The notes under the pieces are model-generated. The model saw nothing but the letters and a program-made list of their open reading frames with translations, was not told where the DNA came from and made no database searches. Positions 37,668 through 51,580 of a stretch of 64,000 bases of DNA are shown in pieces (position 1 is the stretch's first letter; every line of letters starts with the position of its first letter). The DNA is taken from assembly GCF_002869765.1 (NCBI RefSeq), contig NZ_PNOR01000007.1, positions 1 to 64,000 of the forward strand. Reading direction: 5' to 3'. Both the position numbers and the translations under genes were made by a program. The stretch is from Deinococcus planocerae (GTDB lineage Bacteria; Deinococcota; Deinococci; Deinococcales; Deinococcaceae).

Positions 37668-37973
37668 TCACCCTCCGGGCAGGAACCCCTTGACCACGAA
37701 CACGACCGCGAGCCCCCCGAGCGCGGCGAGCGCGGCGACGCTGAGGCGGCGGTCCCTCCGCCACGCCCCCAGCGCCACCCACACGGCGGCGAGGACGGGG
37801 ACGAGCGCCACGGCCACCACGCCGAGGAAGGCATACCCCGGCAACAGGACGCCCAGCGCGAGGAGGACTACGGCCACCCAGAAGCCCGCCGGGTAGAGCC
37901 AGGCGGGCAGGCCCGCGAGTTCGGTGTCTGACCCCCGCTCGGGTGGCGTCACCCGTTCCCCCAGTATTTCCAC
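37668..37973 (-). CDS. DUF1634-like small membrane protein
   Basis: This 101-residue protein has three hydrophobic segments ([56 protein letters not shown]) and a WRRDRRL turn resembling DUF1634. It overlaps the end of the TauE/SafE gene by 25 nt. DUF1634 proteins are commonly encoded next to TauE/SafE transporters, which supports the call; they probably form an accessory subunit. Confidence 0.65.
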   Translation of the reverse strand: MEILGERVTPPERGSDTELAGLPAWLYPAGFWVAVVLLALGVLLPGYAFLGVVAVALVPVLAAVWVALGAWRRDRRLSVAALAALGGLAVVFVVKGFLPGG

Positions 37974-38701
37974 AGCAGTTGCCCCGCCGTGAAGATCAGG
38001 AGCAGGCTGAAAAAGAGCTTGAGCTGCGCGGCGGGAATCCGGCTTTGCAGGCTCGCCCCCGCCCGCGCCCCGATGAGCACGCCGAGCGCCACCCCCGCCG
38101 CCAGCCGCACGTCGAGCAGCCCGCCCGCCTGATAGACGAGCGCGTTGCCCACGGCGGTCAGGCCCATGATGAAGGTCGAGGTGGCGATGGCCTGCCGGAT
38201 GGGCACCCCCGCGAGGAGATTGAGGACCGGCACCTGCACCGTCCCGCCGCCGATGCCCAGCAGACCGCTCATCACGCCCGCGAAGGTCATCGCCGGGGGC
38301 ACGAGGCGGCTCGGTTCGCGCTCGACCTCCACCCGTTTGAGCCCCCTCAGCAGGTTGTAGGCGGAGTAGAGCAGCAGGATGGCGAACACCGTCGCTACCG
38401 CCCGCGCGGGGAGCACCAGCCCCAGGAAGCTTCCCAGCGCCCCGCCCAGGATGGTGTACGGCGAGAGGAGATACCCGGTCCGCGCCCGCACCAGCCCCTG
38501 TTTCAGGTAACTCGCCGCGCCGCTCAGGCCCACCGCGAGCACCCCGATCTGCGACACGGCGACCGCCTGCTGAATGGTGATCTCGCGCCCAAATTGCGGC
38601 AGCACGAACTCCAGCGCGGGCACGACGACCACGCCGCCGCCCAGGCCCAGGATGGCGCCCAGCACCCCGGCGAGCAGGCCAACGCCGATCACGGCGAGCA
38701 T
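37949..38701 (-). CDS. TauE/SafE (TSUP) family anion exporter
   Basis: This 250-residue membrane protein has seven to eight helices. It shows the family's repeated glycine motifs: [14 protein letters not shown] near the N-terminus and [13 protein letters not shown] at the start of the second half. Members export sulfite, sulfoacetate or related organosulfur anions; the substrate here cannot be told. The frame begins with GTG 38704 immediately followed by ATG 38701; the ATG was chosen. It is coupled to the DUF1634-like gene and divergent from the PaiB-like gene. The 230-nt gap between them holds no other clear signal. Confidence 0.87.
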   Translation of the reverse strand: MLAVIGVGLLAGVLGAILGLGGGVVVVPALEFVLPQFGREITIQQAVAVSQIGVLAVGLSGAASYLKQGLVRARTGYLLSPYTILGGALGSFLGLVLPARAVATVFAILLLYSAYNLLRGLKRVEVEREPSRLVPPAMTFAGVMSGLLGIGGGTVQVPVLNLLAGVPIRQAIATSTFIMGLTAVGNALVYQAGGLLDVRLAAGVALGVLIGARAGASLQSRIPAAQLKLFFSLLLIFTAGQLLWKYWGNG

Positions 38702-38918
38702 CACGAGAGGATCACGGGGAGGAGGCTAACACGGGCGGGGCGGCGGCCCATTGGGGTTCCGTTCGGAGAAGCCCCGCCTGCGTGGACCGCAGGGTGACGG
38801 CCACGCCGGGCACGGGGAGGCGGCACCCCACTCCTGCACCTCCCGGGGGTCACGGAGCGGCGACTGGAGACCGGGGGGCGGGATAGGCACGGGGGCGCGG
38901 CGGCCTCCTCACCCGCTC

Positions 38919-38924
38919 TACCCT
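38919..38924 (+). promoter_or_regulatory. Leaderless -10 box for the PaiB-like gene
   Basis: TACCCT lies 6 nt before ATG 38931. Confidence 0.5.
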
Positions 38925-38930
38925 GGCACC

Positions 38931-39524
38931 ATGTACCTCCCCGCACACCACCGCATGGAGGACCAGGACGAGGGGGTGCGCTTCATGCGGGCGCACTCCT
39001 TCGCCACGCTCGTCACGGCCCCGGGCGGCGTGCCCTTCGCCACCCACCTGCCCCTGCTCGTTCAGGAGGAGGAAGGCGGGCTGTTTCTGCGCTCGCACCT
39101 CGCCCGCGCGAACCCGCAGTGGCGGCACTTCGGGCCAGAGGAGGTGCTGGTGATCTTCCAGGGACCGCACGCCCTGGTGGACCCGGCGTGGTACGCCTCG
39201 GCCCCGAACGTGCCGACCTGGAACTACGCGGTGGTCCACGCCTACGGCCACGCGCGGGTGGTGGAGGGCGAGCGGGCGCGCGCCGTCGCCTACGGGCTGG
39301 TCGAGCTGCACACGCCCGACATGCGGGCCATCCCCGAGGACTTCGAGCGCCGCCTGCTGGCCGGGGTGGTGACCTTCGAGATCGGGGTCACGCGGCTGGA
39401 GGGCAAATACAAGCTCAGCCAGAACAAGTCGGCGCAGGACGCCGAGAACGTTCGCCGTGAGCTGTCCCGCAGCGCCCGCGACCACGAGCGCGAGACCGCC
39501 GAGCTGATGCGGCCCCGCGAGTGA
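38931..39524 (+). CDS. PaiB-like FMN-binding protein
   Basis: This 197-residue protein of the FMN-binding split-barrel type resembles Bacillus PaiB, named as a negative regulator of sporulation and protease genes. Family segments are MYLPAHHRMED at the N-terminus, LPLLVQEEEGGLFLRSHLARANPQW, written here in part as HLARANPQW, then VIFQGPHALVDPAWY and VPTWNYAVVHAYG, and LEGKYKLSQNKS near the end. It has no DNA-binding domain, so a flavin-linked role is as likely as regulation. Leaderless start at ATG 38931. Confidence 0.85.
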   Translation: MYLPAHHRMEDQDEGVRFMRAHSFATLVTAPGGVPFATHLPLLVQEEEGGLFLRSHLARANPQWRHFGPEEVLVIFQGPHALVDPAWYASAPNVPTWNYAVVHAYGHARVVEGERARAVAYGLVELHTPDMRAIPEDFERRLLAGVVTFEIGVTRLEGKYKLSQNKSAQDAENVRRELSRSARDHERETAELMRPRE

Positions 39525-39531
39525 CCCGGGT

Positions 39532-40617
39532 TCAGGCGTCCACCCCCACCGCCTGGGCCACGTTCCGCAGCCCGTCGCGCTCCAGCAGCCGACTCAACCC
39601 CCGGTTCATCCTCGCGGGCAACCCCGGCCCCTCGTAGATCAGCGCGGTGTAGACCTCGACGAGGCTGGCCCCGGCGCGGAGCTTGGCGTAGGCGTCCTCG
39701 GGGGTGAAGACGCCACCTACCCCGACGATGGGCACCCGCCCGCGCGTGAGGCGGTAGGCGTCCCGCACGAGGGCGGTGCTGCGCCCCGTGAGAGGCCGCC
39801 CGCTCAGCCCGCCCGCCTGCTCCCGGTGGGGGTGGGTCAGGCCGTCGCGGCTCAGCGTCGTGTTGCTGACAATTAGACCATCCGCTCCAGCCTCCACCAC
39901 CGCCCCCACGCTCGCCTCGAAGTCTGCGGGGTGCAGGTCGGGGGCGAGCTTGACGAGGACCGGGGGAGCGCGGCGGGCGGTGTGGACCCGCCCTGCCTCC
40001 ACTTCGATCAGCACGGCGCGCACGAGGTCCGCGAGGTCGTCCGCCGCCTGCAAGGCCCGCAGGCCCGGTGTGTTCGGGGAGCTGACGTTGACCACGAAGC
40101 CGTCGGCCACGTCGTACAGCAGGCGGACGCACGCCCGGTAGTCCTCCACCGCCCGCTCGTTCGGCGTGGTCTTGTTCCTGCCGATGTTGACCCACACGGG
40201 CGCGGAGCGGGTCGGCAGCGCGGCGAGGCGGGCGCGCAGGGCCTCCGCCCCCGCGTTGTTGAAGCCCATGCGGTTGATCAGGGCCCCGTCCTCCGGCAGG
40301 CGGAAGAGGCGGGGCCGCTCGTTGCCCGGCTGCGCGAGGGGCGTGACGGTGCCGACCTCCAGGAAGCCGAAACCCAGCGCCGAGAAGGCGGGCACGGCCT
40401 CCCCGTTCTTGTCGAGCCCCGCCGCCAGACCCACCGGGGAGGCGAAGGCCTGTCCCCACAGCGTCTGGGCGAGCCGGGGGTCGTGGGGGGCGCTCAGGCG
40501 GCGGGCGGCTTCCGGCCACGCGCGCACCCGCGACGCCACGCCCAGAGCCCGCAGGGTGAGGTGGTGGGCGTCCTCCGCGTCGAGTCGGAAGAGGGCGGGC
40601 TTGAGGCGGCGGTACAT
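39532..40617 (-). CDS. pyrD: Dihydroorotate dehydrogenase (quinone), class 2
   Basis: This 361-residue FMN enzyme catalyses the fourth step of pyrimidine synthesis, oxidising dihydroorotate with membrane quinone. The class 2 N-terminal helix (MYRRLKPALFRLDAEDAHHL) is present, then SPVGLAAGLDKNGE, INRMGFNNAG, VNVSSPNTPGLR with the catalytic Ser, and IVSNTTLSRDG; GGVFTPEDAYAKLRAGA binds FMN phosphate. ATG 40617 is preferred over GTG 40647 because a TATCCT box ends 7 nt upstream and it matches the usual N-terminus. Confidence 0.92.
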   Translation of the reverse strand: MYRRLKPALFRLDAEDAHHLTLRALGVASRVRAWPEAARRLSAPHDPRLAQTLWGQAFASPVGLAAGLDKNGEAVPAFSALGFGFLEVGTVTPLAQPGNERPRLFRLPEDGALINRMGFNNAGAEALRARLAALPTRSAPVWVNIGRNKTTPNERAVEDYRACVRLLYDVADGFVVNVSSPNTPGLRALQAADDLADLVRAVLIEVEAGRVHTARRAPPVLVKLAPDLHPADFEASVGAVVEAGADGLIVSNTTLSRDGLTHPHREQAGGLSGRPLTGRSTALVRDAYRLTRGRVPIVGVGGVFTPEDAYAKLRAGASLVEVYTALIYEGPGLPARMNRGLSRLLERDGLRNVAQAVGVDA

Positions 40618-40624
40618 CCCCCGC

Positions 40625-40630
40625 AGGATA
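40625..40630 (-). promoter_or_regulatory. Leaderless -10 box for pyrD
   Basis: TATCCT (minus strand) lies 7 nt from ATG 40617 and decides that start. Confidence 0.55.
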
Positions 40631-40671
40631 CGGAGCCGGGCGGTCACCCCACACGGACTTCTGCCCCAAAG

Positions 40672-40695
40672 AAAAACCCCGCCGCGGGGGCGGGG
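40672..40695 (-). terminator. Terminator after the Rrf2 gene
   Basis: On the minus strand, CCCCGCC and GGCGGGG form the stem, followed by five T (complement of 40672-40676). Confidence 0.8.
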
Positions 40696-40705
40696 CGGGA
40701 GACGC

Positions 40706-41167
<462 letters not shown>

Positions 41168-41173
41168 GGGGAC

Positions 41174-41179
41174 ATTCTA
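41174..41179 (-). promoter_or_regulatory. Leaderless -10 box for the Rrf2 gene
   Basis: TAGAAT (minus strand) lies 6 nt from ATG 41167. Confidence 0.55.
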
Positions 41180-41298
41180 CCCGGAAACCCGGGTGAGGAG
41201 TAGGGAATTACCGTCAATTCGTGAAGGCCGCGTGGTGGGAGGGGCGGGCGCGGCCCGGAAACGTTCCCCGGGCAGGGTGGCGGCCCTCGCCCCTCCCC

Positions 41299-41304
41299 TA
41301 GAAT
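41299..41304 (+). promoter_or_regulatory. Leaderless -10 box for the chorismate synthase fusion
   Basis: TAGAAT lies 7 nt before GTG 41312, with no ribosome-binding site. Confidence 0.55.
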
Positions 41305-41311
41305 CCGCCCC

Positions 41312-43194
<1,883 letters not shown>

Positions 43195-43198
<4 letters not shown>

Positions 43199-43899
43199 GA
43201 CCCCTGCCCCCCGAGGTGAACCGGGCCGCGTGGCTGCTCGGCGAGACGGCCTTCACGACCCTGCGGACCCGCCACGGCTCGCCGCTGCTGTGGGGGGACC
43301 ACCTCGCGCGGCTGGCGAACACCTGCGCGGCGCTGGGCCTGCCGCCTCCCGAGGACCGGCCTCCCCCCATTGGCCCCCTCCCCTGGGGCCTATTGCGCCT
43401 GACCGTCACCCCGGAGGGCACGTTCTGGTCACACCGCCCGCTCGCGCCCGGCCCGCGTCCGGCAGGGGGCGTGCGGGTGTGGCTCACCGGGCGGCGCACC
43501 CACCCCGACCTCGCCGGGCACAAGACGGGAAATTATCTTCCCTACCTCCTGGCGGGGCGGGACGCCGCACAGGCGGGGGCCTTCGAGGGCTGGCTGACGG
43601 ACGCCGCCGGGTGTCTGACGGACGGGGGGCGCACCTCTCCCCTCCTCGACCTCGGCGGGCGGCTCGTCGTGCCCGCGGGCGGGTTGCCGGGCGTCACCCG
43701 CGCCGCCTTCCTGCGGGGTCAGCCCTCCGAGGAGCGGCGGGTGGGGCCGGACGAGCTGCGCGGGGTCACGCGCGCCTGGCTGTGCGGGAGCGGCGTGGGC
43801 GTGGTGCCCGTGCGCGAGGTCGCGGGGGAGGGGTGGGTGGTGGGCCTCCCCCCGGAGTGGCCCCGGACGGACGACCCGGCGCTCGTCTGGCCGGAGTAG
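43195..43899 (+). CDS. pabC: Class IV aminotransferase-fold lyase (PabC-like)
   Basis: This 234-residue PLP enzyme of the branched-chain-aminotransferase fold most likely removes pyruvate from 4-amino-4-deoxychorismate to give p-aminobenzoate. It shows GETAFTTLRTRHGSPLLWGDHLARL, written in part as LLWGDHLARL, the PLP lysine in AGHKTGNYLPYLLA, and a phosphate-loop-like TDGGRTSPLL where EGSxSN is usual. It is somewhat short for the family. GTG 43195 overlaps the stop of the fused synthase (GTGA), implying coupling; a much longer frame from 42829 is a shadow inside that gene. Confidence 0.75.
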
Positions 43900-43912
43900 G
43901 GCCCCACGCGGA

Positions 43913-43938
43913 GGGCGGCGAGGTCTCCCCCGCCGCCC
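43913..43938. terminator. Hairpin between converging genes
   Basis: GGGCGGCG (43913-43920) pairs with CGCCGCCC (43931-43938). There is no clear T-run, so termination is only suggested by position. Confidence 0.3.
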
Positions 43939-43970
43939 GTGCCCTCTTCGCTGCTCCCTTTCTCGGGAGG

Positions 43971-44570
43971 TCAGTGGCCGTCTTGCCCGGCGCGCTCGCT
44001 CTGGAGGCGGCCTCCGCCCGTGGCCTCCTCGAGGCGCATCGCCCCGAAGCGGCGCATGATGCTCAGGGCCTCGTTGGCCCGCGCGCCGTCGGGATCGCGG
44101 GCGATCACGAGGACGTTCCCGGCCTTGATGCCGTTGTAGAAGCGCTCGGCCTGGGCGGGGGGCACGCCCATGCGGCGCAGGAGTTTGACGTAGTCGCCGT
44201 GGTCGCTGCCCGTTAGGGCCCCGAAGAGCCCGCCGAGGCCCGCGCCGCCGATCAACCCGAAGAGCATGGCGAGGACGCCGCCTTCCTGGTAGACGCGGGT
44301 GTCGGGGATGAGCAGCAGCAGCAGCCACACCGGAAAGGTCAGCGCCAGGCCCGCGAGGGCGCCGAGCAGGGTGCCGCGGATGACGCTGCCCGAGCCGCCG
44401 GGCGCGCCCTCCTCGGGGCTCACGCCCGTCTGCTGGGCGAGGGTGTCCTTGGTGATCGCGTCGAGCATGCTGAAGCCGAGGTGGTCACGGTCAAAGCCGC
44501 GCTCTTGCAGGGCGGCGAGGGCCACCCGCGCCTGCTGCGGCTCACGAAAGAGGGCAACGACACTTTCCAT
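43971..44570 (-). CDS. Glycine-zipper stress-type membrane protein
   Basis: This 199-residue protein starts with a short alpha/beta module typical of general stress protein 17M / YflT-like domains (SVVALFREPQQARVALAALQERGF). A central hydrophobic Gly/Ala-rich region follows (IRGTLLGALAGLALTFPVWL and LAMLFGLIGGAGLGGLFGAL), and then a second soluble module (FYNGIKAGNVLVIARDPDGA). The exact role is unknown. ATG 44570 is preceded by GGGAG; longer frames upstream are shadow of the divergent prenyl synthase. Another YflT-like protein is at 51581. Confidence 0.7.
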   Translation of the reverse strand: MESVVALFREPQQARVALAALQERGFDRDHLGFSMLDAITKDTLAQQTGVSPEEGAPGGSGSVIRGTLLGALAGLALTFPVWLLLLLIPDTRVYQEGGVLAMLFGLIGGAGLGGLFGALTGSDHGDYVKLLRRMGVPPAQAERFYNGIKAGNVLVIARDPDGARANEALSIMRRFGAMRLEEATGGGRLQSERAGQDGH

Positions 44571-44717
44571 CGCTCCCGGTTCTACCACGGGTGCGGCGCG
44601 CGCGGCGAGGGACGAAAGCAACATGCCCCTCTCAGGGAACGCCCCACCCCCCGGGGGGCCGGGGTCTTTCGTCCCGCTTCCCCCGCAGGAGGTACGTTCC
44701 GCCCACCGGACGTTTTC

Positions 44718-44723
44718 TATACT
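44718..44723 (+). promoter_or_regulatory. Leaderless -10 box for the prenyl synthase
   Basis: TATACT lies 6 nt before ATG 44730. Confidence 0.6.
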
Positions 44724-44729
44724 GCCCGC

Positions 44730-45704
44730 ATGACCGGCGTGGCGTCCCTGATCCTCCCCGGCGCGGCCTTCGAGGCGAGGCTGCGCGAGGTGCTGCGCTC
44801 GCGCGTCGAGTTCATCGAGCTGATCGGGGAAGACCTCGTCATGGCGGGCGGCAAGCGGGCGCGGCCCACCGTCACCTACCTCGCCGCGCAGGCCCTGGGA
44901 ACAGGCGCCCGGCACCCCCTCTGGCCGGGCGTCACGGACCTCGCCGCGTGCGTGGAGCTGCTGCACTCGGCCTCGCTGCTGCACGACGACCTGATCGACG
45001 ACGCCGACACCCGGCGCGGCCAGCAGGCGGCCTTCCGCCGCTTCGGCAACGTGGTGTCCGTGATGAGCGGCGACTTCATGCTCTCGCGGCTGCTCGTGCT
45101 GCTCGCGGGGTTGCCGGGGGGGGCGGGCCTCGTGCGGGCCTTCGGGGAGACGGCCAGCCTGGTGTGCGAGGGCGAGGTCTTGCAGTTTCAGGTCGCCGCC
45201 TACGCCGACTACTCCCTGGCGAACTACCTCGACGTGATCCACGGCAAGACGGCGGCCCTCGCCGAGCTCGCCGCGTTTTCCCCCGCCCTCGTGCTCGGCG
45301 CCCCCGACGAGCGGCGGGAGGCACTGGCGACCTTCGGGCGCGAGTACGGCCTCGCCTTTCAGATGCGCGACGACCTCCTCGACCTCGCGGGCGACGAAGG
45401 GTTGATCGGCAAGCCGGTCGGCGGCGACCTGCGCGAGGGCAAGGCCACCCTGCCCGTCCTCCTGCTGCTGGGCGGTCCCCAGCAGGAAGAGGTCCGCGAC
45501 ATCCTCGCCCGCCGCGCCGCCGCCCCCGGGGACGTGGCCCGCGTCCGCGACCTCGCCCTCGCCGCGGGGGCCGTGGACGCCACCCGCGAGGAGATCGGGC
45601 GCCGCGTCTCCCTCGCCGTGGGCGCCCTGGCGGCCCTGCCTCCCTCCGAGGCGCGTGAAGCCCTCGCCGCCCTCGCCCGCCACGAGACCGAGCGCGCCCG
45701 CTGA
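44730..45704 (+). CDS. Polyprenyl diphosphate synthase
   Basis: This 324-residue trans-prenyltransferase builds the long side chain of the quinone pool (or a carotenoid precursor) from isopentenyl diphosphate. Both Asp-rich motifs are present: LLHDDLIDDADTRRG near residue 87 and FQMRDDLLDLAGD near residue 215. MAGGKRARP binds diphosphate, and IHGKTAALAELA separates the two halves. The FARM region before the first Asp motif has small residues (CVELLHSAS), consistent with a long-chain product. Leaderless start; no downstream partner is evident. Confidence 0.88.
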   Translation: MTGVASLILPGAAFEARLREVLRSRVEFIELIGEDLVMAGGKRARPTVTYLAAQALGTGARHPLWPGVTDLAACVELLHSASLLHDDLIDDADTRRGQQAAFRRFGNVVSVMSGDFMLSRLLVLLAGLPGGAGLVRAFGETASLVCEGEVLQFQVAAYADYSLANYLDVIHGKTAALAELAAFSPALVLGAPDERREALATFGREYGLAFQMRDDLLDLAGDEGLIGKPVGGDLREGKATLPVLLLLGGPQQEEVRDILARRAAAPGDVARVRDLALAAGAVDATREEIGRRVSLAVGALAALPPSEAREALAALARHETERAR

Positions 45705-45724
45705 CGGGGCGGCGACCCCGGGGC

Positions 45725-45760
45725 CTGTCCGGTCAAGTCGGACAGCGTGGAGGCGCCTCC
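45725..45760. repeat. Two short inverted repeats upstream of the gdh genes
   Basis: CTGTCCG (45725-45731) is repeated inverted as CGGACAG (45739-45745) around a 7-nt loop, and GGAGGCGCCTCC (45749-45760) is a perfect palindrome. They lie in the 250-nt gap between the prenyl synthase and the first glutamate dehydrogenase. They could end the upstream transcript or bind a regulator. A TATCCT box at 45918-45923 and GGAGG at 45943 belong to the downstream gene. Confidence 0.45.
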
Positions 45761-45955
45761 TCTCCCCCCCGAAATCACCCGGCGGGATGGCGCCCTGAAG
45801 GAGCCGGGGCCTGCCGGGACCCGGTGCGCCCGTCAGGAGGGAGGGAGGGCTCGCATTTGCCAGGCGGCGCCCTTTTACCCCAATCGCCCCTGCACAGCGC
45901 CCGCCTGTCTATGCGTGTATCCTCGGAACGCTAGATCAATGCGGAGGAAAGCGTG

Positions 45956-47245
<1,290 letters not shown>

Positions 47246-47298
47246 CGGCTGATTCCTGACCGCCCTCTCCCCTTCCTGCCCCCAACCGGAGGTTCCCA

Positions 47299-48627
47299 AT
47301 GACCGCCACGCAAGACCCCCAGAACCAGACCCCAGCTCAACCCCAGCTCGGCGGGCACACCCTGCCGAGTTACCTCGATCCGAACAACATCGGGCCGTAC
47401 GAGATCTACCTCGAGCAGGTCGAGCGGGTGACCCCCTACCTCGGCAAGCTCGCGTACTGGGTCGAGACCCTGAAGCGGCCCAAGCGCATCCTCGTGGTGG
47501 ACGTGCCGATCCACCTCGACGACGGGACGGTCGCGCACTTCGAGGGTTACCGGGTGCAGCACAACACCTCGCGCGGGCCCGCCAAGGGCGGCGTGCGCTT
47601 TCACCAGGACGTGACCTTATCGGAGGTCATGGCCTTATCGGCGTGGATGACGATCAAGAACGCCGCCGTCAACCTGCCCTACGGCGGGGGCAAGGGCGGC
47701 GTGCGGATCGACCCGCGCAAGTACTCGACCGGGGAACTCGAACGCCTCACCCGCCGCTACACGACCGAGATCGGGCTGGTCATCGGGCCGGAAAAGGACA
47801 TCCCGGCGCCCGACGTGAACACCAACCCGCAGACGATGGCGTGGATGATGGACACCTACTCCATGAACGTGGGCCGCACGGCGACGGGCGTGGTGACGGG
47901 CAAACCCGTCTCTTTGGGCGGCTCGCTGGGCCGCGGCGACGCCACCGGGCGCGGCGTGTTCGTGACCGGGGCGGAGGCGCTCGTCAAGCTGGGAATGCCG
48001 CTGGAGGGCGCCCGGGTCGCCGTGCAGGGCTTCGGCAACGTGGGGAACGCCGCCGCGCGCATCTTTTTCGACCACGGGGCGAAGATCGTCGCCATCCAGG
48101 ACGTGACGGGCACGGTCCACAGCGAGGCGGGCATCAACCCCTATGCGGCTGCCGCCCACCTCACCCGCACGGGCAAGATCACGGACCTGGAGGGCACCGA
48201 GGAGCTGGGGCGCGACGAGTTCTGGAGCGTGGACTGCGACGTGCTGATCCCCGCGGCGCTGGAAAAGCAGATCACGGCGGAGAACGCGGGCCGGATCAGG
48301 GCGAAACTGATCGTCGAGGGGGCGAACGGCCCGACGACCCCCGCCGCCGACGACCTGCTCCGTGAGCGCGGGGTGACCGTCGTGCCCGACGTGCTGGCGA
48401 ACGCGGGCGGCGTGACGGTGAGCTACTTCGAGTGGGTGCAGGACTTCTCCTCCTTCTTCTGGACGGAAGACGAGATCAACGCCCGGCTCGACCGGATCAT
48501 GCGTGAGGCGTTCCTGGGTCTATGGGACGTCAAGGAGCGCCACGGCGTCACCTTGCGGACCGCCGCCTACATTGTGGCCTGCACGCGGGTGCTGGAGGCG
48601 CGGGCGCTGCGGGGGCTGTACCCGTAA
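47299..48627 (+). CDS. gdhB: Glutamate dehydrogenase, catalytic subunit
   Basis: This 442-residue enzyme interconverts glutamate and 2-oxoglutarate plus ammonia. All lysines of the active site are present: Lys96 in GPAKGGVRF, the lysine in MTIKNAAV and that in YGGGKGG; the catalytic Asp is in PAPDVNTN, and the nucleotide loop is [14 protein letters not shown]. It starts at ATG 47299 after GGAGG, 53 nt behind its partner, and ends at a strong terminator. The N-terminal 25 residues are a polar extension. Confidence 0.93.
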   Translation: MTATQDPQNQTPAQPQLGGHTLPSYLDPNNIGPYEIYLEQVERVTPYLGKLAYWVETLKRPKRILVVDVPIHLDDGTVAHFEGYRVQHNTSRGPAKGGVRFHQDVTLSEVMALSAWMTIKNAAVNLPYGGGKGGVRIDPRKYSTGELERLTRRYTTEIGLVIGPEKDIPAPDVNTNPQTMAWMMDTYSMNVGRTATGVVTGKPVSLGGSLGRGDATGRGVFVTGAEALVKLGMPLEGARVAVQGFGNVGNAAARIFFDHGAKIVAIQDVTGTVHSEAGINPYAAAAHLTRTGKITDLEGTEELGRDEFWSVDCDVLIPAALEKQITAENAGRIRAKLIVEGANGPTTPAADDLLRERGVTVVPDVLANAGGVTVSYFEWVQDFSSFFWTEDEINARLDRIMREAFLGLWDVKERHGVTLRTAAYIVACTRVLEARALRGLYP

Positions 48628-48654
48628 GGTGGTCCGCGATCAGCAGGAAAGAAG

Positions 48655-48680
48655 GCCTCGGCAGGTGCCGGGGCTTTTTT
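48655..48680 (+). terminator. Terminator of the gdh genes
   Basis: GCCTCGGC (48655-48662) pairs with GCCGGGGC (48667-48674), followed by six T. Confidence 0.92.
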
Positions 48681-48745
48681 GTGGTGTCTCCCCCCTCGGC
48701 GGGCGCCCCACCTCGCCCCGGCTGACCGCTGAAAGCCGACCGCAT

Positions 48746-48751
48746 TACAAT
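48746..48751 (+). promoter_or_regulatory. Leaderless -10 box
   Basis: TACAAT lies 7 nt before ATG 48759 and decides that start over ATG 48750. Confidence 0.6.
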
Positions 48752-48758
48752 GCCCCCC

Positions 48759-49697
<939 letters not shown>

Positions 49698-49778
49698 GCG
49701 GGGAATGGACTGCATAGGGTTGACTCATACCGCATCACGCGCTATCTTATTTCCATCACCGCCCAAGAGGGCGGATTT

Positions 49779-50765
49779 TTATTGCCCCGTGCCGCCCTCC
49801 TCCTCCCGGAGCCACCCGCGCCACTCCCCGGGGGCGTCCACCGCGAAGCGCAGGAGGTGCCCGAGGACACTGCCGGGCCGGGCGTCCCACAGCTCGTCGG
49901 GCGTGGGCTCGTCGTTCAGATGGTCGAAGGCCATGCCCAGGTACACCTCCAGGATGCGGCCCTCCGCCCCCTCGCCGAGCAGGGCGGGCGCCACTTCGTG
50001 GTAAGCGTCCAACGCGTGCGCGGCGGCGTGGGGCGGCAGGGCGGGAAAGTCGAGGGCGGGGTCGGCCCACCCGGCGTCTCCCCAATCGATGAGCGCGGCG
50101 AGCGAGCCGTCCGGGTGGACGAGCAGGTTGCCGGGCTGCGCGTCCCCGTGGAGGAAGCGGGGGGCGGGCCGGGGCAGCGCGGCGGTGCGGGTCAGGAGCC
50201 GGACGGCCCAGTCGGCGGTCAGGCGGTCGATGCGCCCGGCGGTGGCGGCGGACTCCACCCCCTCCCGCGCGTCGGGCAGGTCCCAGATTTCGGGCCAGCC
50301 GCGCGGGTCGGGCACGTCGGTGACGCTCAGGTGCAGGCGGGCGAGTTCGCGCTCGGTCTCGCGGGCGGCGCGGACAGAGCGGGGGTCGGCCACGTCCCAG
50401 CCGGTGCCGTGCAGGCTGGGGGCGTTCACGCGGGCGTAGACGGTGACGGGTGCGTCCACCACCTCCCGGCTGTCGTCGAAGGCGAGGAGGGGCGGGGTGC
50501 GGATTCCGGCGCCCAGCGCGGCGGGCACGGCGACGGCCTCGGTGCGGGCGTCCTCCTCGCCCGTCTCGTCCCCCGGCACGGCGACGCGCAACACGACCTC
50601 GCCGTCGGCGTAGGCCCGGTTCACGATGCCCGCGCTGGGCAGTCTTTCGAGGGGGCCGCGCAGCCCGTGTTGGCGCGCGAGGGCGGCGAGTTCGGCGGGG
50701 GTCAGGTCGGGGAGTCCGGTCACGTCCCAGTCTCCCCTGCACAGGGGACGGAAGGCGTCCGTCAT
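49779..50765 (-). CDS. Aminoglycoside-phosphotransferase-fold kinase
   Basis: This 328-residue protein has the protein-kinase-like APH fold. The catalytic loop is [13 protein letters not shown] (His-Gly-Asp...Asn), followed by the metal-binding [17 protein letters not shown]. The N-lobe strand ([15 protein letters not shown]) would hold the ATP lysine/arginine. Members phosphorylate many small molecules, and drug resistance cannot be assumed. Start ATG 50765 is only 21 nt from the divergent xpt start, so the two promoters must overlap; a longer frame upstream is shadow. Confidence 0.8.
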   Translation of the reverse strand: MTDAFRPLCRGDWDVTGLPDLTPAELAALARQHGLRGPLERLPSAGIVNRAYADGEVVLRVAVPGDETGEEDARTEAVAVPAALGAGIRTPPLLAFDDSREVVDAPVTVYARVNAPSLHGTGWDVADPRSVRAARETERELARLHLSVTDVPDPRGWPEIWDLPDAREGVESAATAGRIDRLTADWAVRLLTRTAALPRPAPRFLHGDAQPGNLLVHPDGSLAALIDWGDAGWADPALDFPALPPHAAAHALDAYHEVAPALLGEGAEGRILEVYLGMAFDHLNDEPTPDELWDARPGSVLGHLLRFAVDAPGEWRGWLREEEGGTGQ

Positions 50766-50773
50766 CCGGCGGG

Positions 50774-50779
50774 TACACT
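50774..50779 (+). promoter_or_regulatory. Leaderless -10 box for xpt
   Basis: TACACT lies 7 nt before ATG 50787. Confidence 0.55.
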
Positions 50780-50786
50780 CGCCCCC

Positions 50787-51416
50787 ATGCAGGCGCTTGT
50801 GGAGGCGATTCGGGAGCAGGGGCGGATACTGCCGGGCGGGATTCTCAAGGTGGACGGGCTGGTGAACCACCAGCTTCTGCCGGGGCTCACCCGCGAGATG
50901 GGCGAGCGGTTCGCGGCGGGCTTCGCGCCCCTCGCGCCCAACAAGGTCGTCACCATCGAGGTGAGCGGCATCGCCCCCGCGCTGGCGACGGCCCTCGTGC
51001 TGGGGGTGCCGCTGGTGTACGCCCGCAAGAAAAGGCCCGTCACCATGCACGAGGTCGCCTACACGGCGCAGTCGGTCAGCCGCACCAAGGGGGGCGTGGT
51101 GGACCTTTTCGTGAGCAGCGAGTTCCTGGGCGCGGGGGACCGGGTGGTCGTCGTGGACGACTTCCTGGCCTCGGGCGGGACGCTGCGGGCGCTCTCGCGC
51201 ATCATCGCGGCGAGCGGGGCCGAACTCCTCGCTCTGGGCTGCGTGATCGAGAAGGGCTTCGAGGAGGGCCGGGACAAGCTCGCCGACCTGGGGGTGCCGA
51301 TCCTGACGCTGGCGAACATCGTGCGGATGAGCGAGAAAGAGGGCGTGGTGGTGGAGGCGGGGGGCTGGGGCGAGGCGCCGACCCTCGGGCGGGAGGTGCC
51401 GTCCACCCACTCCTAG
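50787..51416 (+). CDS. xpt: Xanthine phosphoribosyltransferase
   Basis: This 209-residue purine-salvage enzyme joins PRPP and xanthine to form XMP. The PRPP motif [13 protein letters not shown] is at about residues 114-126, and the N-terminal [22 protein letters not shown] is characteristic of Xpt. [17 protein letters not shown] supports the assignment. It is leaderless, so there is no room for the purine riboswitch found upstream of xpt in Firmicutes. No partner permease is next to it. Confidence 0.92.
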   Translation: MQALVEAIREQGRILPGGILKVDGLVNHQLLPGLTREMGERFAAGFAPLAPNKVVTIEVSGIAPALATALVLGVPLVYARKKRPVTMHEVAYTAQSVSRTKGGVVDLFVSSEFLGAGDRVVVVDDFLASGGTLRALSRIIAASGAELLALGCVIEKGFEEGRDKLADLGVPILTLANIVRMSEKEGVVVEAGGWGEAPTLGREVPSTHS

Positions 51417-51555
51417 GGGGAGGCCGGGGGGGGCTCCCTGGCGCGGGCGGAGCAGCTCCTCACGCATTCCCTTTCCGGCGTCACAGGACCGATAAGCAGC
51501 CCCAAGGATGAGCCTTCCTGAAGCGCCCCCTCAGATGCGGGCCGGGGGCGGTCTC

Positions 51556-51561
51556 TAGGCT
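51556..51561 (+). promoter_or_regulatory. Candidate -10 box for the YflT-like gene
   Basis: TAGGCT lies 19 nt before GTG 51581, with AAGGAG in between, giving a short leader with a ribosome-binding site. Confidence 0.35.
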
Positions 51562-51580
51562 GGACCAAAGGAGTGCCCCC

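Noticed and set aside
50766..50786. A purine riboswitch before xpt
   Set aside because: Only 21 nt separate the divergent starts and the xpt mRNA looks leaderless, so there is no room.
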